Below are positions 35,101 to 47,800 of a stretch of 64,000 nucleotides of DNA, piece after piece. Origin of the DNA: Hedera helix (Eukaryota; Streptophyta; Magnoliopsida; Apiales; Araliaceae); NCBI GenBank assembly GCA_947179155.2, contig OX359266.1, forward strand, positions 45,290,039 through 45,354,038. Reading direction: 5' to 3'. The stretch's first letter is position 1. Every line of letters starts with the position of its first letter. The notes under the pieces were generated by a model that was given only the letters and a program-made list of their open reading frames with translations, did no database searches and was not told the origin of the DNA. The position numbers and the translations under genes are program-made.

Positions 35101-36066
35101 GTAGCTGAGCAGCAGGCAAGTTCCTTATCTCTAAACTCATTTCATTGAGCAAATTATTTATCTAGGCTTGAACTGTTATTTCCAAGCATGCTTTGAGTGG
35201 TTTAATTACTTTACAATTATTCCACATCGATATTATTGTTATTCGCACTTGTTGCACTTGAGATTGTACAGTCATTGACTTGTACTTAATTATTGTTCTA
35301 TTCTTTAAAGAACTGTTCACAGTAAGTCTAAGTCATTGTTCGGCTAGACATTTATGTTAAAGATTTTAAAAGCTATCCAAATCATTGAAGATGCGGATTC
35401 TTAGACTATTATGAACACCCCTTTATTATAGGGGAGTACCCTGTATCTAATATTAGGTACAAAAATACGGAAATTAAATGTTATGCATACACATATTGTA
35501 CTGAGGCTGATCCCCTCGGGTACATATTTCTGGTAGTAACCATTGAGTCAACCTGCTATTGACTACAGTGGATATTTATAGTTCATAGTCTATTTGACTA
35601 TCCTAATTTTAAAAGCAACTTATTATTCCTGCTTATGTTATTCACATTATTGAATTGTTCAGCTATTCCCTTTCATTCATGATATATTGTTCCTTGTTGT
35701 TATTTAAACTTGTTGAGCAAACTAGTTGCTCACTCTTGCTATATCATGAAACCTTATTGCAGTGCAACCCGAGACTTCGGGAAAGAACAAGGGTAAAGGA
35801 AAGATGAAGTAATAGACTTCGAGATTGCAGTCCTGTAGTTAATTTAAATTAACTGTTATGTAATATAAACCCTAAGTACTTTATTAAGGGTATTTGTGTA
35901 CTTTTTGTAAGGTTATCGTATCTTGGGACTAGTAACACCTTTTGAATGAACAACATATGTTTATTATTCCGCATTTAGTTATTGTATGTTGTTTAGAGGT
36001 GAATGTTTGTATTGGATCGTGATGACCGGATCCGGGTATTTGTAACCCGAATTTGGGGGCGTCACA
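32167..36066 (+). repeat. 3' LTR of the Tekay element (3900 bp)
   Basis: Same length and layout as 22237-26136, with canonical TG..CA ends. Observed differences include g/a in ggtaaaRctta (33051 region), gtaatatttatg versus gtaataattatg, ttgatgttct versus ttgattttct, an a/t change in tgtaaaaWttt and gatgcggatt versus gatgtggatt. These few changes across 3.9 kb indicate a young insertion. Confidence 0.93.
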
Positions 36067-37446
36067 TGGGGGGTTGTCACCGCTTCTGCAACAGGGGCTT
36101 CTTTTGCGAGGCTTCTGGATTTAGCGACACTCAGATTACAGTCCACCTTCACTTTCTCAGCTCTGCCCATCTTCGCCCTCGAGGCTCCAACTGTTTCGAG
36201 AATGGCTTCATTGTTGGGGTTTTTTCCTTGATCAGCCACTGCCACACAATCAAAATAAATGAGTATCTCAATCAATACATAACGAATAAACAAGCACGAA
36301 AAAGGACTTGCAACCAAAGAAATATAACCAGTCTTGGTCATTAAGGAGATCCCGATTCCACTTCATAGACGGTCTCTTGGAGTATAAGACCTCAAACGCT
36401 TTGAACTGTGCTCGAGATATCCTCTTCGGATTCAGCTGGTCTTTGTTCGGGTCAGCCCAAGGTCCTACCATCTCAATGTCCGGTCCCCTAATGAAAAATC
36501 AGTCCCTGTGCCACCCCTTATTACTCGATGGGGTCTCCATCAAGGTTTCTCTTTCGGGGTTCTTTATTACTTGGAAGAATCCCTTCTTCTTGGTATTAGT
36601 GATTGAAAAGAATTGAAAAAAGAAGTCAATGGCTGAGGGGGTGGGTCGACTCAGAGAGGCAGAAGGCGATGAAGCTGTTCAGGTGAATGAACGAATTGGG
36701 AGAAAGTTGGTTCAAGCTAAATCCTGTTATATGTAGTAACTCCAGTATAAAGGGGCGAAGGGGGAATCGGACCCTGTAGATCAACATCTGTCGATGAATA
36801 GGAATTCATCCCCCCTCAAGCTGATAGTACATTCTTTTACCGGTTCCAGGCCTCTTAATTTTGTATGACTCGGGGATGTAAAACTCTGTTTGCACTAGGT
36901 CGAAGTGGTGGTTTCAGATGGAAGAGGGGGTGTTCGCTACTCTATATTGGAGGGTGAAATATTTGGTCCTATTATACTCTTCTACATCCCTTAACTGCTT
37001 GATGACTACAGGCTTCCACGGTTGACCCTCTGGGATCCCCGGTTCGGTGACTGTGACTTTGTCTTCAACCCGGAAGACAAAGCTTGTGCTCTCGTATTTT
37101 GTGTGCTTTCAACCATTGTAAAGTATTGAAGAGTAGAGGGCAAAGAACCTACTTGGTGCTGAGAGGAAGATCGATGGACCGATATCGGAGGAGAGCAGGT
37201 TGAGCACGATGGAATCTTGAGTGGGCAATGAGAGTTTCTCTCAGACGTTTTTCTTGTTCAGAAATAACTACTTCTAGTAAAATGACGATTGAATGATTTT
37301 ACCTATCTTATGCAACATTCAACGGTTCGGATAAGTTTGATCCAATAGATGGGGCGCATTTGCAGTGTGTACGATAGCGTAATAAATGCCCTGGCCCGCG
37401 TGCTCATTGCTAGCTGTCCAGCACTGTTTTTTGAAATTCAAAATGG
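36067..37446 (-). pseudogene. antisense ORF (aORF) of the Tat element, 5' half
   Basis: Minus-strand fragments show a protein resembling the plant putative gypsy-type transposase domain. They include IKQLRDVEEYNR-like and FDLVQTEFYIPESYKIKRPG near 36840-37000, then VGPWADPNKDQLNPKRISRA (36471 leftward) and KNPNNEAILETVGASRAKMG (about 36220). At least one nonsense change near 36500 and possible introns (gtggcag acceptor near 36236) interrupt it. It continues beyond the Tekay element at 22236. The solo LTR 37452-40604 lies just upstream of its start. Confidence 0.7.
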
Positions 37447-37451
37447 GACAC

Positions 37452-40400
37452 TGTGACGCCCCCAAATCTAGGCCCATACAGCCCAAACTTGAGTCGTCAA
37501 AAGACTACAACAAAATTATTACAACAAAGCACAGCGTATAACAATACAGTGTATATTAATACACAACTAAGTCTTCACTATTATTGCCACACTATTTTAC
37601 AACACGTGAAGACTACGATAGCTATCCCTCGGACTCTCACTCCATTCCCCGGCTAGACCCCGTTACGTTCTCATCTCCTGTTGAAAAACAATGGAACGAA
37701 AAGAAAGGGTGAGCTCAAATAGCCCAGTAAGAAATATCATGACTAAGATAATGACGAATAATTTATCATTAGCCTTCAACAGTTGAGTTCTTGATAGAAT
37801 ACAATAGACTACAAGGTTTATATCAAAAACTGCAGTTAAATTCTTAAACAACGTTCAGATCAATAATAGCAGCGGAATAAGCAATCTATTAGAAGAATAA
37901 TGCAGACTATAATGTCCACTCGCTTCTCTTTTTAGTAAAAATATCATCAACTTTTATCATCTGAAATACCATTAGTCAAAACAATACAACTTCACAGTTC
38001 CTGGTCATAATCATGCAGATCAACAGTTCATCTTTGCACTACGGGCCAAAGACATTCAATATAACACAAACGGTCATGATTATACCAGATTCAGCCTTTG
38101 GTCATAATCATACCAATCAACAGTTCATCTTTGCACTACGGGCCAAAGAGAACATTAACCACGTGCCATAAAAGACACCGAACAGATGTATCGCCTTTAA
38201 CCAAGTATATCGCCTTTAACCTATCATCTGTTCAACAATTATATCACATCTGTGCCCCTGGCCACAGATATTCACAACAGCTTGATTCTTGATGATTAAT
38301 ACAAATAACAGTGATACAAATGATGAACAGAAGAACAGGATAAACAATAAGTATCGGAAGTTTACTTTGTGCAGATTCAAATAATGTCCAAATTGCCAAC
38401 ATGATGTGGAGTGAAATTTAAAAATGATATTCAAGATCCACAGTTCAGAATAACGGTTACAGTTCAATAGAAAGGTTCACGTAAATAGGAAGGTTCAGTT
38501 GAAATAATGAAGTTCAACTATTATGGAACATATAATATTTTCAGGAATTATAGAAGCAATAGTTCCATAATAAGTTTCGATTTAGGAGTATGAAAGAAAA
38601 TAATATCCCTTACCGTAGCAGGTTTGATTAACAAAAGGTGAAGGGAATTAATATCCCTTACCATAGTAAGTTTGAATAATGGAAGATGAAAAAGATGGTA
38701 TCCCTTATGAGTATAAAGGAAAATGATATCACTTACGAATATGGAATAAAAGTGTCATGTGATAATCCGTGTAGACAAATTATTTCCACACGAGACAAAT
38801 AAAAAGGATTATTCACCAACAGGCGATAATCCGCACCGTAAGGTTATTCCCATCAATTTGAATACGAATAGTTATTCACCAAACAGGCGATAATCCACGC
38901 CGTAAGGTTATTCCCATCAATTTGAATACGAAGAGTTATTCACCAAACAGGCGATAATCCGCGCCGTAAGGTTATTCCCAAAGATTAATAAGGAATGAAT
39001 ACAAAAGGTTATTCACCAACAGGCGGTAAACCGCGCCGTAAGGTTATTCCCACAATTTAATACATGGAAATAAATGGCACAAGAAAGAAACGATATTATT
39101 TTCGAGAATCAAAGAATGATAATCCCTTCAAGTAAGAAAGAAAATAATATCCATTTATGATGATGAAAAGAGTGATACCCCTTACCTTAACACGTGACTG
39201 GATATTGATTTAAATGAGATTGATCAACCTATATATTTTTAATATAATTAGTAATTACCACATATAAATTTCAAAGTGTATGATAACTCGTATATTATGA
39301 ACTATCAAAATTATATATATTTAACATAATTTTTGTAGTATAATATAACAACTTTAAAATAGTTTTTAAAATAATATTCCAAAATAAATCTTCCAAAGAA
39401 AGCTTTTAAAAATGAATCTTCTCAAAGAAGAGTCTTCTAAAGGAAGATTTGTGAATACCGTGAAAAATAGGAATTTATGAAATTACTACTCTTTAATAAA
39501 ACACTTACTTGAAAAATTCATGCACTCCTTTTGGCTTTCAAACTCTCAAAATAACCTTACTATTCTCAGAGAAAACTCATAAAATTCTTATAGAAAAATT
39601 TTATGTTTTAGGTGTGATTTTTCTATTCAGCTGAGCAAGCTATTTATAGGAGAAAATAAGTTACTATGCGTGGTAGGTGAACAGAAAAAATTCAGCAGAG
39701 GCTGCTGCGCAGCCTCCACCAACTCTTCAGCAAATTCTCACATTTCTCACATTTCATGTGGGCCCCACAATGGGTCCCACATGTTTCTTACTATTCACGT
39801 ACTATTCACGTCACTATTCACGTCACTATTCACGTCACTATTTCAAATAGTAAAATTAATTATTTTATTTTTTATTTATTTATTTATTCTTCCTGTGAGT
39901 CCAACATATAAAATAATGTTACCACAATAATGTAAGAAACACGTTACATATTTTTATTAATTTAATAATATAAATTATAGTGTATTTGCTACTGTGACAA
40001 TTATTAGATTCAATAATTTTAAACTACAGTGCACCAACAATTATTGACTCAATGATATGAAATACAGTGTAATGACAATTATTAAATCAATAATGCAAAA
40101 TACTGTGTAGCAACAATAATTGAATTGATAATATAAAATATTATGCAGTGACAATTATTGATGAAATGATGCGTAACAGTTACGGTGTCAATTATCAGAC
40201 CCATAATATGAGACACTGTGCAATACCGTGTGCTACTGTAGAGTACCGTGTGCTACAGAAAATACCATAAATTACCGTATGCTACTATTCTTTTATCACC
40301 GGTATTTTAACAGTTAACACCGTTGACTATTTTTATTTAAAAAGGTTACTTCTGTCGTTTTCTATATCCGACAAATATTCCGTTGTGGGGTCCACAAATA

Positions 40401-40604
40401 ATTTGTTATTTCGGCGCCGTCGTACGACCCGAATATTCCCCGACAAAACGAATATTCCCCGACAAAACGAATATTGTCCGTCAAAATAAAATTTGCATAT
40501 AACATCCTTAACTTTCAATTTCGTCAATTTAACCACTTACTGTTTCATGAAAAATATATAAAGAAAAATTAAATTTTATATTTCATAAAATTCGGGGTCT
40601 TACA
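37452..40604 (-). repeat. solo LTR, Tekay-like family B, copy 1 (3153 bp)
   Basis: The plus-strand view starts TGTGACGCCCCCAAATC and ends GGGGTCTTACA. It is flanked by the 5-bp duplication gacac (37447-37451 and 40605-40609) with no internal region, so it is a solo LTR made by intra-element recombination. Read on the minus strand it ends atttgggggcgtcaca, the same 16 bases as the Tekay LTR at 22237-26136, which suggests a related family. The length is close to 3.2 kb and it is non-coding. Confidence 0.92.
38809..39053. repeat. four tandem 63-71 bp units inside solo LTR copy 1
   Basis: Units start with ttattcacca at 38809, 38872, 38938 and 39009. Each contains aggcgataatccgc and gccgtaaggttattccc. 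The same four units occur in the second solo LTR at 46297-46539. Confidence 0.85.
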
Positions 40605-40609
40605 GACAC

Positions 40610-41064
40610 GAAGCGTTTTGCACAAGCTGATGAGCCGAGCTAGTTGGGTTGAGTGACAAAGTCTTGGGCTTGTGGGATACAAGGATCCGGGTTCACAAAT
40701 GATCTCTCTTCGGTTCGATACCTCCGGGTTCCCGAATGACCTCTCTTCGATTCGATACCTTCGGGTTCCGGGAAGAGTTTTGTCACTTCGGATAAACATC
40801 CCTGTGTTCTTGAAGGAGCTTTCCCTTCGGTTCGATGCTTTCCATCTCCCGAATGAGTTTTTCTCCTCTGTTACGTTGCCTCTGAATTCCTGTATAAAGT
40901 TCAAAGAGGGTATGCCTTCGGTCTGATATTTCTTGTGTACATAAATCTGGAGTCCCGAAGAGTTGATTTTCCTCTGGATCTGTCCGCTTACATATACTTT
41001 TGGAATGATTTATTCTACTCCCCCATCACATCTATATACTGGAGGAGTGGGAGGGGGGGGGCAA
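40610..41064 (+). other. 3' untranslated end of the Tat element with polypurine tract
   Basis: It contains degenerate repeats of ctcttcggttcgatacctccgggttc between 40695 and 40850. It ends with a purine-rich ggaggagtgggagggggggg tract (41041-41060) immediately before the 3' LTR. Confidence 0.7.
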
Positions 41065-41545
41065 TGTTAGGATGAGTATTTCGTTAAGCCTGATCCGGTA
41101 ATTCATATTGGGTCAGGCCCGGTGGATCATCAGTTTAATAGTCTTTTATGAGGACTCCTTGGTCCGATATGCTTGGGTTAGGTTCTTAAGACCATTCGGA
41201 TGATGACTACTTACTATATCTAATTCTAATTAGAGTAGGAGTCATGTATCCTAGGTGACTTAGGATAGTTACCTTCCTATTCAACTACTACTTCATCGAT
41301 GGACATTCCTATTAGGACTGGTAAGTGTTAAAGTAAGTATTATAAATATCCGGTTTACAATAGAGGTGGGGGTTATGTTATTCTACTCTACTAAATACTT
41401 AAGCCTCCATTGTTGACCTGTCTTGAAACCTTCACTAACACTCACACCGGAGGAGTCCACTGGCGACCCAAGCCGTTAGGACTTTTGTGCAGGTATTCTT
41501 CCCGGACGGCCAACAGGACGTGCGGACGAAATTCAAGCGTTAACA
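41065..41545 (+). repeat. 3' LTR of the Tat element (481 bp)
   Basis: It starts TGTTAGGATGAGTATTTCG and ends CAAGCGTTAACA, then the duplication ttaac. Its first 20 bases match 20565-20584, which is all that is left of the 5' LTR. Confidence 0.85.
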
Positions 41546-41550
41546 TTAAC

Positions 41551-44527
41551 CATTGTGGATTTGCCAAAGAGAGGCAAGGAGTAGATTTAACTTTTAGTTT
41601 AATCTTTGTTACAGCTTCTGTATGCTTTAAACTCCAAGGAGGTGGCTGTTTTTTGAGACGGTCATATAAGACCTTAATATCCTTTGCAATATCTTTATAA
41701 TAGTCTGCAATGTACTGTAAACTTTTAAGAAATCTTTGTAACATTGTCTTATCTTTTATTTTATCTGGGAAGTTTTTAGCAAAATAGATCTTTTATTGGT
41801 ATAACTGATCTATTGGTAATATTATACCCAAGAAATCTAACATTAGTCTGAAAAAGTTTTATCTTCTTGACAAATATTACCAAACCATTCTTTTTAGCAA
41901 CATTTAAGAAAATGTTTAAATGTTTAAATTGTTAATCAATACCTTTTGAAAAAAAATTAAAATATCATCAATATAAACAATTATAAAAGCAGAATAAAGA
42001 TTCAAAATATCATTCATAATTCTTTAAAATTCTGAAGGGCCATTTTTAAGCCCAAAAGATATAACAATTCATTCATATTGACAAAAAAAAATAGTAAAGA
42101 CAGTTTTATATTTGTCAGCTGGATCAATTTGAATTTGCCAAAAATAAGATTTTAAATCAAATTTTAAAAAGATTTTTGTATCTATAAGACGTTCAAGAAA
42201 ATCTTTTTTTTACTAGGAATAGGATAATAAATCCATTTAAGGACTTTAGAAAGATTTTTATAATTAATCATCATTCTTGGTGTTCCCCTCTTAATTTCAA
42301 AATGTTTATTAACACAAAAGGCAAAAAAACTCCATTGAGAGGAACTCCTTTGAATAAATCATTTCTCCAGTAAAGATTCAATTTCTTTTTTATAATATTT
42401 TAAAGTTTCTCTATCCATCTGAGTTGGTCTAGCTTTTGTAGGAATTTTATTCTCAGTAAAATTATCTTTATGTGAAAGTTTAACAGTATGTTTTTTCCTT
42501 TCCCAAAAAGTATTAGGAAACTCATTATGGATATTATCTATAATTTGTTTTTCAATTCTATTGATTTTATCCAGTATTATCAGATCTTTGAGCTTTTAAT
42601 CAATAAAATATAAAACAACATTCATTTTTTAAATAATTCAATTGTTTTTCTTTAAAAATTAAATAGTTTTTAACTCATTTATATCTTTGGTGACAGAAGT
42701 AGTTATAAACTTAAAAATAACTTCACGAGTTTCATTTGTTTTTATACCCTCAGAATCAATCCTATTAATAGACTGAATCATATTTAGAAATGGTGTTATG
42801 AGAATAACAATTTGTGTTAAGTTTTTAAACATAACAAATGTACTTTTTAGACATATTCTTTCATTACAGATATAAGCATTATTTAATTTGTATTTTTTGT
42901 TCATTTTAGAATTGTCAGCAGAACTCAAACTTTGCTTGGTTTTTTCAAAGTATTGAGTAGGAACAAGTCATTCTCTAATACAGTTCATCTTTACACCACG
43001 GTCAATAAAAGCTATAGTATTAACAATAAAATTTTGATTTATTACTAAGACAGTTTTAATATACCATTTTTGATAGGTAATTCTATCTATTTGCATGAAA
43101 TATTTCCTTGTTTCAATATCATCAATTTCTTCTACAACTTCTTTCTCTTTTCCTTTTAAAGTTTTTTGCATAAAGTTTTCAACTAATTCTAATATTTCTT
43201 TTAGACTTTTTATTTCTTTCTTCTGTTCGTTAACTTTTTCTCTACGATCTTTTAATGTAACTTCTTTTTTCTGAACCAACTAATATCATATTAAAAACTT
43301 CCTGTAAAGCATAAGGATCGGTAATCTTTTAGTTTTTTTTTTTTTACTTCTTTTTCTATTTCTTTATTATGTTCAATATATTTTTCAATAATTTTTCTCT
43401 TTTAAAGAGGGTCTTTTATCTGATATATTAGATCTAAAATAAGACTCTTATTTTTTGTTAAAACATTGATATTTAAGACATTCATATATAAAATAGATAT
43501 ATAAAAATCTTTCTCTATTTTACACTGATCAGCCCACCCAACATTAGAAGAACTATCAGTATCAGACGAATAATCATAATCATTTAAGGCAAATATATTA
43601 TAATTAGCAGAGCTATAATCAGTATCAGAGAACTATTATTAGAATTTAATAACAAATTATAAATTTGTTGTTTTACACTATCTTCTATTTCTAAAGAGTC
43701 AATTTTTTTTTTCTGGGTCAAACATTTATTAGCATAGTGACCCATTTGTCCAAAGTTGTGACATTTGTTTAATATCCTTTTTTCCCCCTTTTTAAAGGCT
43801 TTGAAGGATTTCTTATTATAATTATTCTCTTTTTTCTCCGAATATTTTTTCTTTCTTCTAACCTTGGAATAAAACTTTCTTTTAGAAGGTTTTCTTTTAT
43901 TAGGAGAAGGCTCCAAAGGATAGCTAAATTGGTGACAAAATTCTCCAATTTCTTGCCTACCAGTAGTTCTCTATTTTTTAACACGAGCTTTAAGATTTAA
44001 ATCATCACAAAGAGCTAACCCTTCTACAAAACATTCACTTATAAGTTCACTATAGGGAATATTAGTCCCTATAAACTTTTCTTTCGAAAGTGGTATTACC
44101 ATCATGTCTCATGACAACTTTTGACAAAAATACATCTTTGTACCAATGAAAATGTGTCAAGGTTGGACATCTAAGATGTTTTAATAATTCTTTACATCTA
44201 TCCATATTATAGAGTCCATTACCAATAAAATATTTAATTATAGTCTGTACAAGTGTATAAACACGATCTTCAGTGACTTATTGTTTAACAATGGAAGTAA
44301 AAGGGCCAGTCATATGAACCAGTTTACTGAATTTAAAATTTCATTTCTTTGATTAGCATTTAATATATTATCCCACCAACCTTTAAGTTGGCCGGTAAAT
44401 TTAATCTCTTTTGAAGAAATATTCTTATGTAGGGAATTTTTCTCTTCAAAATTTTCAATCTTGTCCTCATTAATTGTTTACCCAAAGGTTGAACACAAAG
44501 ATTAGTATAATTCCCTTACTCATTAAT
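41551..44527 (-). pseudogene. endogenous caulimovirid relic: coat, protease, RT, start of RNase H
   Basis: The minus-strand order is a coat-protein region (about 44450-43580) with a CCHC knuckle whose second Cys is replaced by Phe (NKCHNFGQMGHYANKC), a protease region near 43020 with IDRG where a D-S/T-G is expected, RT with the box VYIDDIL (41961-41978), and the start of RNase H (41744-41551). Domain content and order are those of Caulimoviridae, possibly a florendovirus or petuvirus relative. Frames are broken by many stops and shifts, and two catalytic or zinc-binding residues are lost. A movement protein was not recognised. The relic continues at 20564 on the other side of the Tat element. 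It is inactive. Confidence 0.8.
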
Positions 44528-44577
44528 TGTGCAAAGTCGAGGCAAGAATAGTAGAGGAGGTAATGTGAAAGTCTGGA
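44528..44577 (-). other. inverted perfect 50-bp copy of membralin last-exon sequence
   Basis: The reverse complement of this segment equals 18132-18181 base for base, which is coding sequence near the start of the last membralin exon (phase [16 protein letters not shown]). Similarity stops abruptly on both sides. It lies at the border of the viral relic, 27 bp left of the target duplication tctta. It looks like filler DNA copied during break repair. Confidence 0.85.
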
Positions 44578-44852
44578 TTATTTATTAGAATAATTCGGTG
44601 ACATCTTATGTAACACCCAGAACCAACCACTTGTCCGGAATGTCACACGCAGCAAGCTCGAAGACCCGCAAGACAACAATATCAATAGCGCAGCCCAAAA
44701 ACAACACAACGATACTAGACTTAAAAAACCAACAATCTTTTATGATTAAATTTATAAAAGAGTTCAAGAACTAAATATCGAAAACACAACTTCGGAGATG
44801 CAACTCCCTTAAATAAAAGTCTTATCAAATTCAAAATACTAATAACGCCATA

Positions 44853-47800
44853 TGTGACGCCCCCAAATCTGAGCCCACACAGTCCAAACTTGAGTCGTCA
44901 AAAGACTACAACAAAATGATTACAACAAAGCACAACGTACAACAATACAGTGTATAATAATACACAACTAAGTCTTCACTATTATTGCCACACTATTTTA
45001 CAACATGTGAAGACTACGACAGCTATTCCTCAGACTCTCACTCCATTCCCCGGCTAGACCCTGTTACGTTTTCATCTCCTGTAATGGAACAAAAGAAAGG
45101 GTGAGCTCAAATAGCCCAGTAAGAAATATCATGACTAAGATAATGACGAATAAATTATCATTAGCCTTCAACAGTTGAGTTCTTGATAGAATACAATAGA
45201 CTACAAGGTTTATATCAAAAACTGTAGTTAAATTCTTAAACAACGTTCAGATCAATAATAGCAGCGGAATGAGCAATCTATTAGAAGAATAATGCAGACT
45301 ATAATGTCCACTCGCTTCTCTTTTTTGTAAAAATATCATCAACTTTTATCATCTGAAATACCATTAGTCATGATAATAAAAATTCACAGTTCCTGATCAT
45401 AATCATGCAGATCAACAGTTCATATTTGCACTACGGGCCAAAGACATTTAATATAACACCAACGGTCATGATTATACTAGATTCAGCCTTTGGTCATAAT
45501 CATACCAATCAACAGTTCATCTTTGCACTACGGGCCAAAGATATTCAATAAAGCACCAACGGTCATGATTATACCAGATTCAGCCTTTGGTCATAATCAT
45601 ACCAACCAACAGTTCATCTTTGAACTACGGGCCAAAGAGAACATTCACCACGTGCCATAAAAGACACTGAACAGATGTATCGCCTTTAACCTAGTATATC
45701 GCCTTTAACCTATCATCTGTTTAACAATTATATCACATCTGTGCCCCCGGCCACAGATATTCACAACAGCTTGATTCTTGATGATTAATACAAATAACAG
45801 TGATACAAATGATGAACAGAAGAACAGGATAAACAATAATTATCAGAAGTTTACTTTGTGCAGATTCAAATAATGTCCAAATTGCCAACATGATGTGGAG
45901 TGAAATTTAAAAATGATATTCAAGATCCACAGTTCAGAATAACGATTACAGTTCAATAGAAATGTTCAGAAAATAGGAAGGTTCAGTTGAAATAATGAAA
46001 TTCAACTATTATGGAACATATAATATTTTCAGGAATTATAGAAGCAATAGTTCCATAATAAGTTTCGATTTAGGTGTATGAAAGAAAATAATATCCCTTA
46101 CCGTAGCAGGTTTGATTAACAAAAGGTGAAGGGAATTAATATCCCTTACCATAGTAAGTTTGAATAATGGAAGATGAAAAAGATGGTATCCCTTATGAGT
46201 ATAAAGGAAAATGATATCACTTACGAATATGGAATAAAAGTGTCATGTGATAATTCGTGTAGACAAATTATTTCCACACGAGACAAATAAAAAGGGTTAT
46301 TCACCAACAGGCGATAATCCGCACCGTAAGGTTATTCCCATCAATTTGAATACGAATAGTTATTCACCAAACAGGCGATAATCCGCGCCGTAAGGTTATT
46401 CCCATCAATTTGAATACGAAGAGTTATTCACCAAATAGGCGATAATCCGCACCGTAAGGTTATTCTCAAAGATTAATAAGGAATGAATACAAAAGGTTAT
46501 TCACCAACAGGCGGTAAACCGCGCCGTAAGGTTATTCCCACAATTTAATACATGGAAATAAATGGCACAAGAAAGAAACGATATTATTTTCGAGAATCAA
46601 AGAATGATAATCCCTTCAAGTAAGAAAGAAAATAATATCCATTTATGATGATGAAAAGAGTGATACCCCTTACCTTAACACGTGACTGGATATTGATTTA
46701 AATGAGATTGATCAACCTATATATTTTTAATATAATTAGTAATTACCACATATAAATTTCAAAGTGTATGATAACTCGTATATTATGAACTATCAAAATT
46801 ATATATATTTAACATAATTTTTGTAGTATAATATAACAACTTTAAAATAGTTTTTTTTTAAAATAATATTCCAAAATAAATCTTCCAAAGAAAACTTTTA
46901 TAAATGAATCTTCTCAAAGAAGAGTCTTCTAAGGGAAGATTTGTGAATACCGTGAAAAATAGGAATTTATGAAATTACTACTCTTTAATAAAACACTTAC
47001 TTGAAAAATTCCTGCACTCCTTTTGGCTTTCAAACTCTCAAAATAACCTTACTATTCTCAGAGAAAACTCATAAAATTCTTATAGAAAAATTTTATGTTT
47101 TAGGTGTGATTTTTCTATTCAGCTGAGCAAGCTATTTATAGGAGAAAATAAGTTACTATGCGTGGTAGGTGGGCTGAAAAATATTCAGCAGAGGCTGCTG
47201 CGCAGCCTCCACCAACCCACTTCAGCAAATTCACATTTCTAACATTTCATGTGGGCCCCACAATGGGTCCCACATGTTTCTTACTATTCACGTACTATTC
47301 ACGTCACTATTCACGTCACTATTCACGTCACTATTTCAAATAGTAAAATTAATTATTTTATTTTTTATTTATTTATTTATTCTTCCTGTGAGTCCAACAT
47401 ATAAAATAATGTTACCACAATAATGTAAGAAACACGTTACATATTTTTATTAATTTAATAATATAAATTATAGTGTATTTGCTACTGTGACAATTATTAG
47501 ATTCAATAATTTTAAACTACAGTGCACCAACAATTATTGACTCGATGATATGAAATACAGTGTAATGACAATTATTAAATCAATAATGCAAAATACTGTG
47601 TAGCAACAATAATTGAATTGATAATATAAAATATTATGCAGTGACAATTATTGATGAAATGATGCGTAACAGTTACGGTGTCAATAATATGAGACACTGT
47701 GCAATACCGTGTGCTACTGTAGAGTACCGCATGCTACAGTAAAATACCATAAATTACCGTATGCTACTATTCTTTTATCACCGGTATTTTAACAGTTAAC

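Larger units (their letters stand above)
22237..36066 (+). mobile_element. complete Tekay/Del-type chromovirus, 13.8 kb
   Basis: Two 3900-bp direct LTRs flank a primer binding site, an extra ORF, an intact gag-pol polyprotein with C-terminal chromodomain and a polypurine tract. Very long LTRs plus this polyprotein type indicate the Tekay (Del) lineage. I counted fewer than ten differences between the LTRs by eye, so insertion is recent. No clean 5-bp duplication is visible: the left flank is ggggg, the right flank tgggg. The host is the antisense ORF of the Tat element. Confidence 0.93.
20565..41545 (+). mobile_element. Tat/Retand-type gypsy derivative, internally deleted and hit twice
   Basis: The outer limits are TGTTAGGATGA at 20565 and GTTAACA ending at 41545, flanked by the 5-bp duplication ttaac (20560-20564 and 41546-41550). 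Only about 20 bp of the 5' LTR remains before the sequence jumps into the protease region. The 3' LTR (41065-41545) is complete. Between them are a protease and start-of-RT fragment, a large antisense ORF and the 3' untranslated region. Two later insertions, 22237-36066 and 37452-40604, lie inside the antisense ORF and its 5' flank. Without them the element is only about 4 kb and is non-autonomous. Confidence 0.85.

Noticed and set aside
38809..39053. CRISPR-like regularly spaced repeats
   Set aside because: Plant nuclear context; the units are contiguous tandem repeats of an LTR with no unique spacers.
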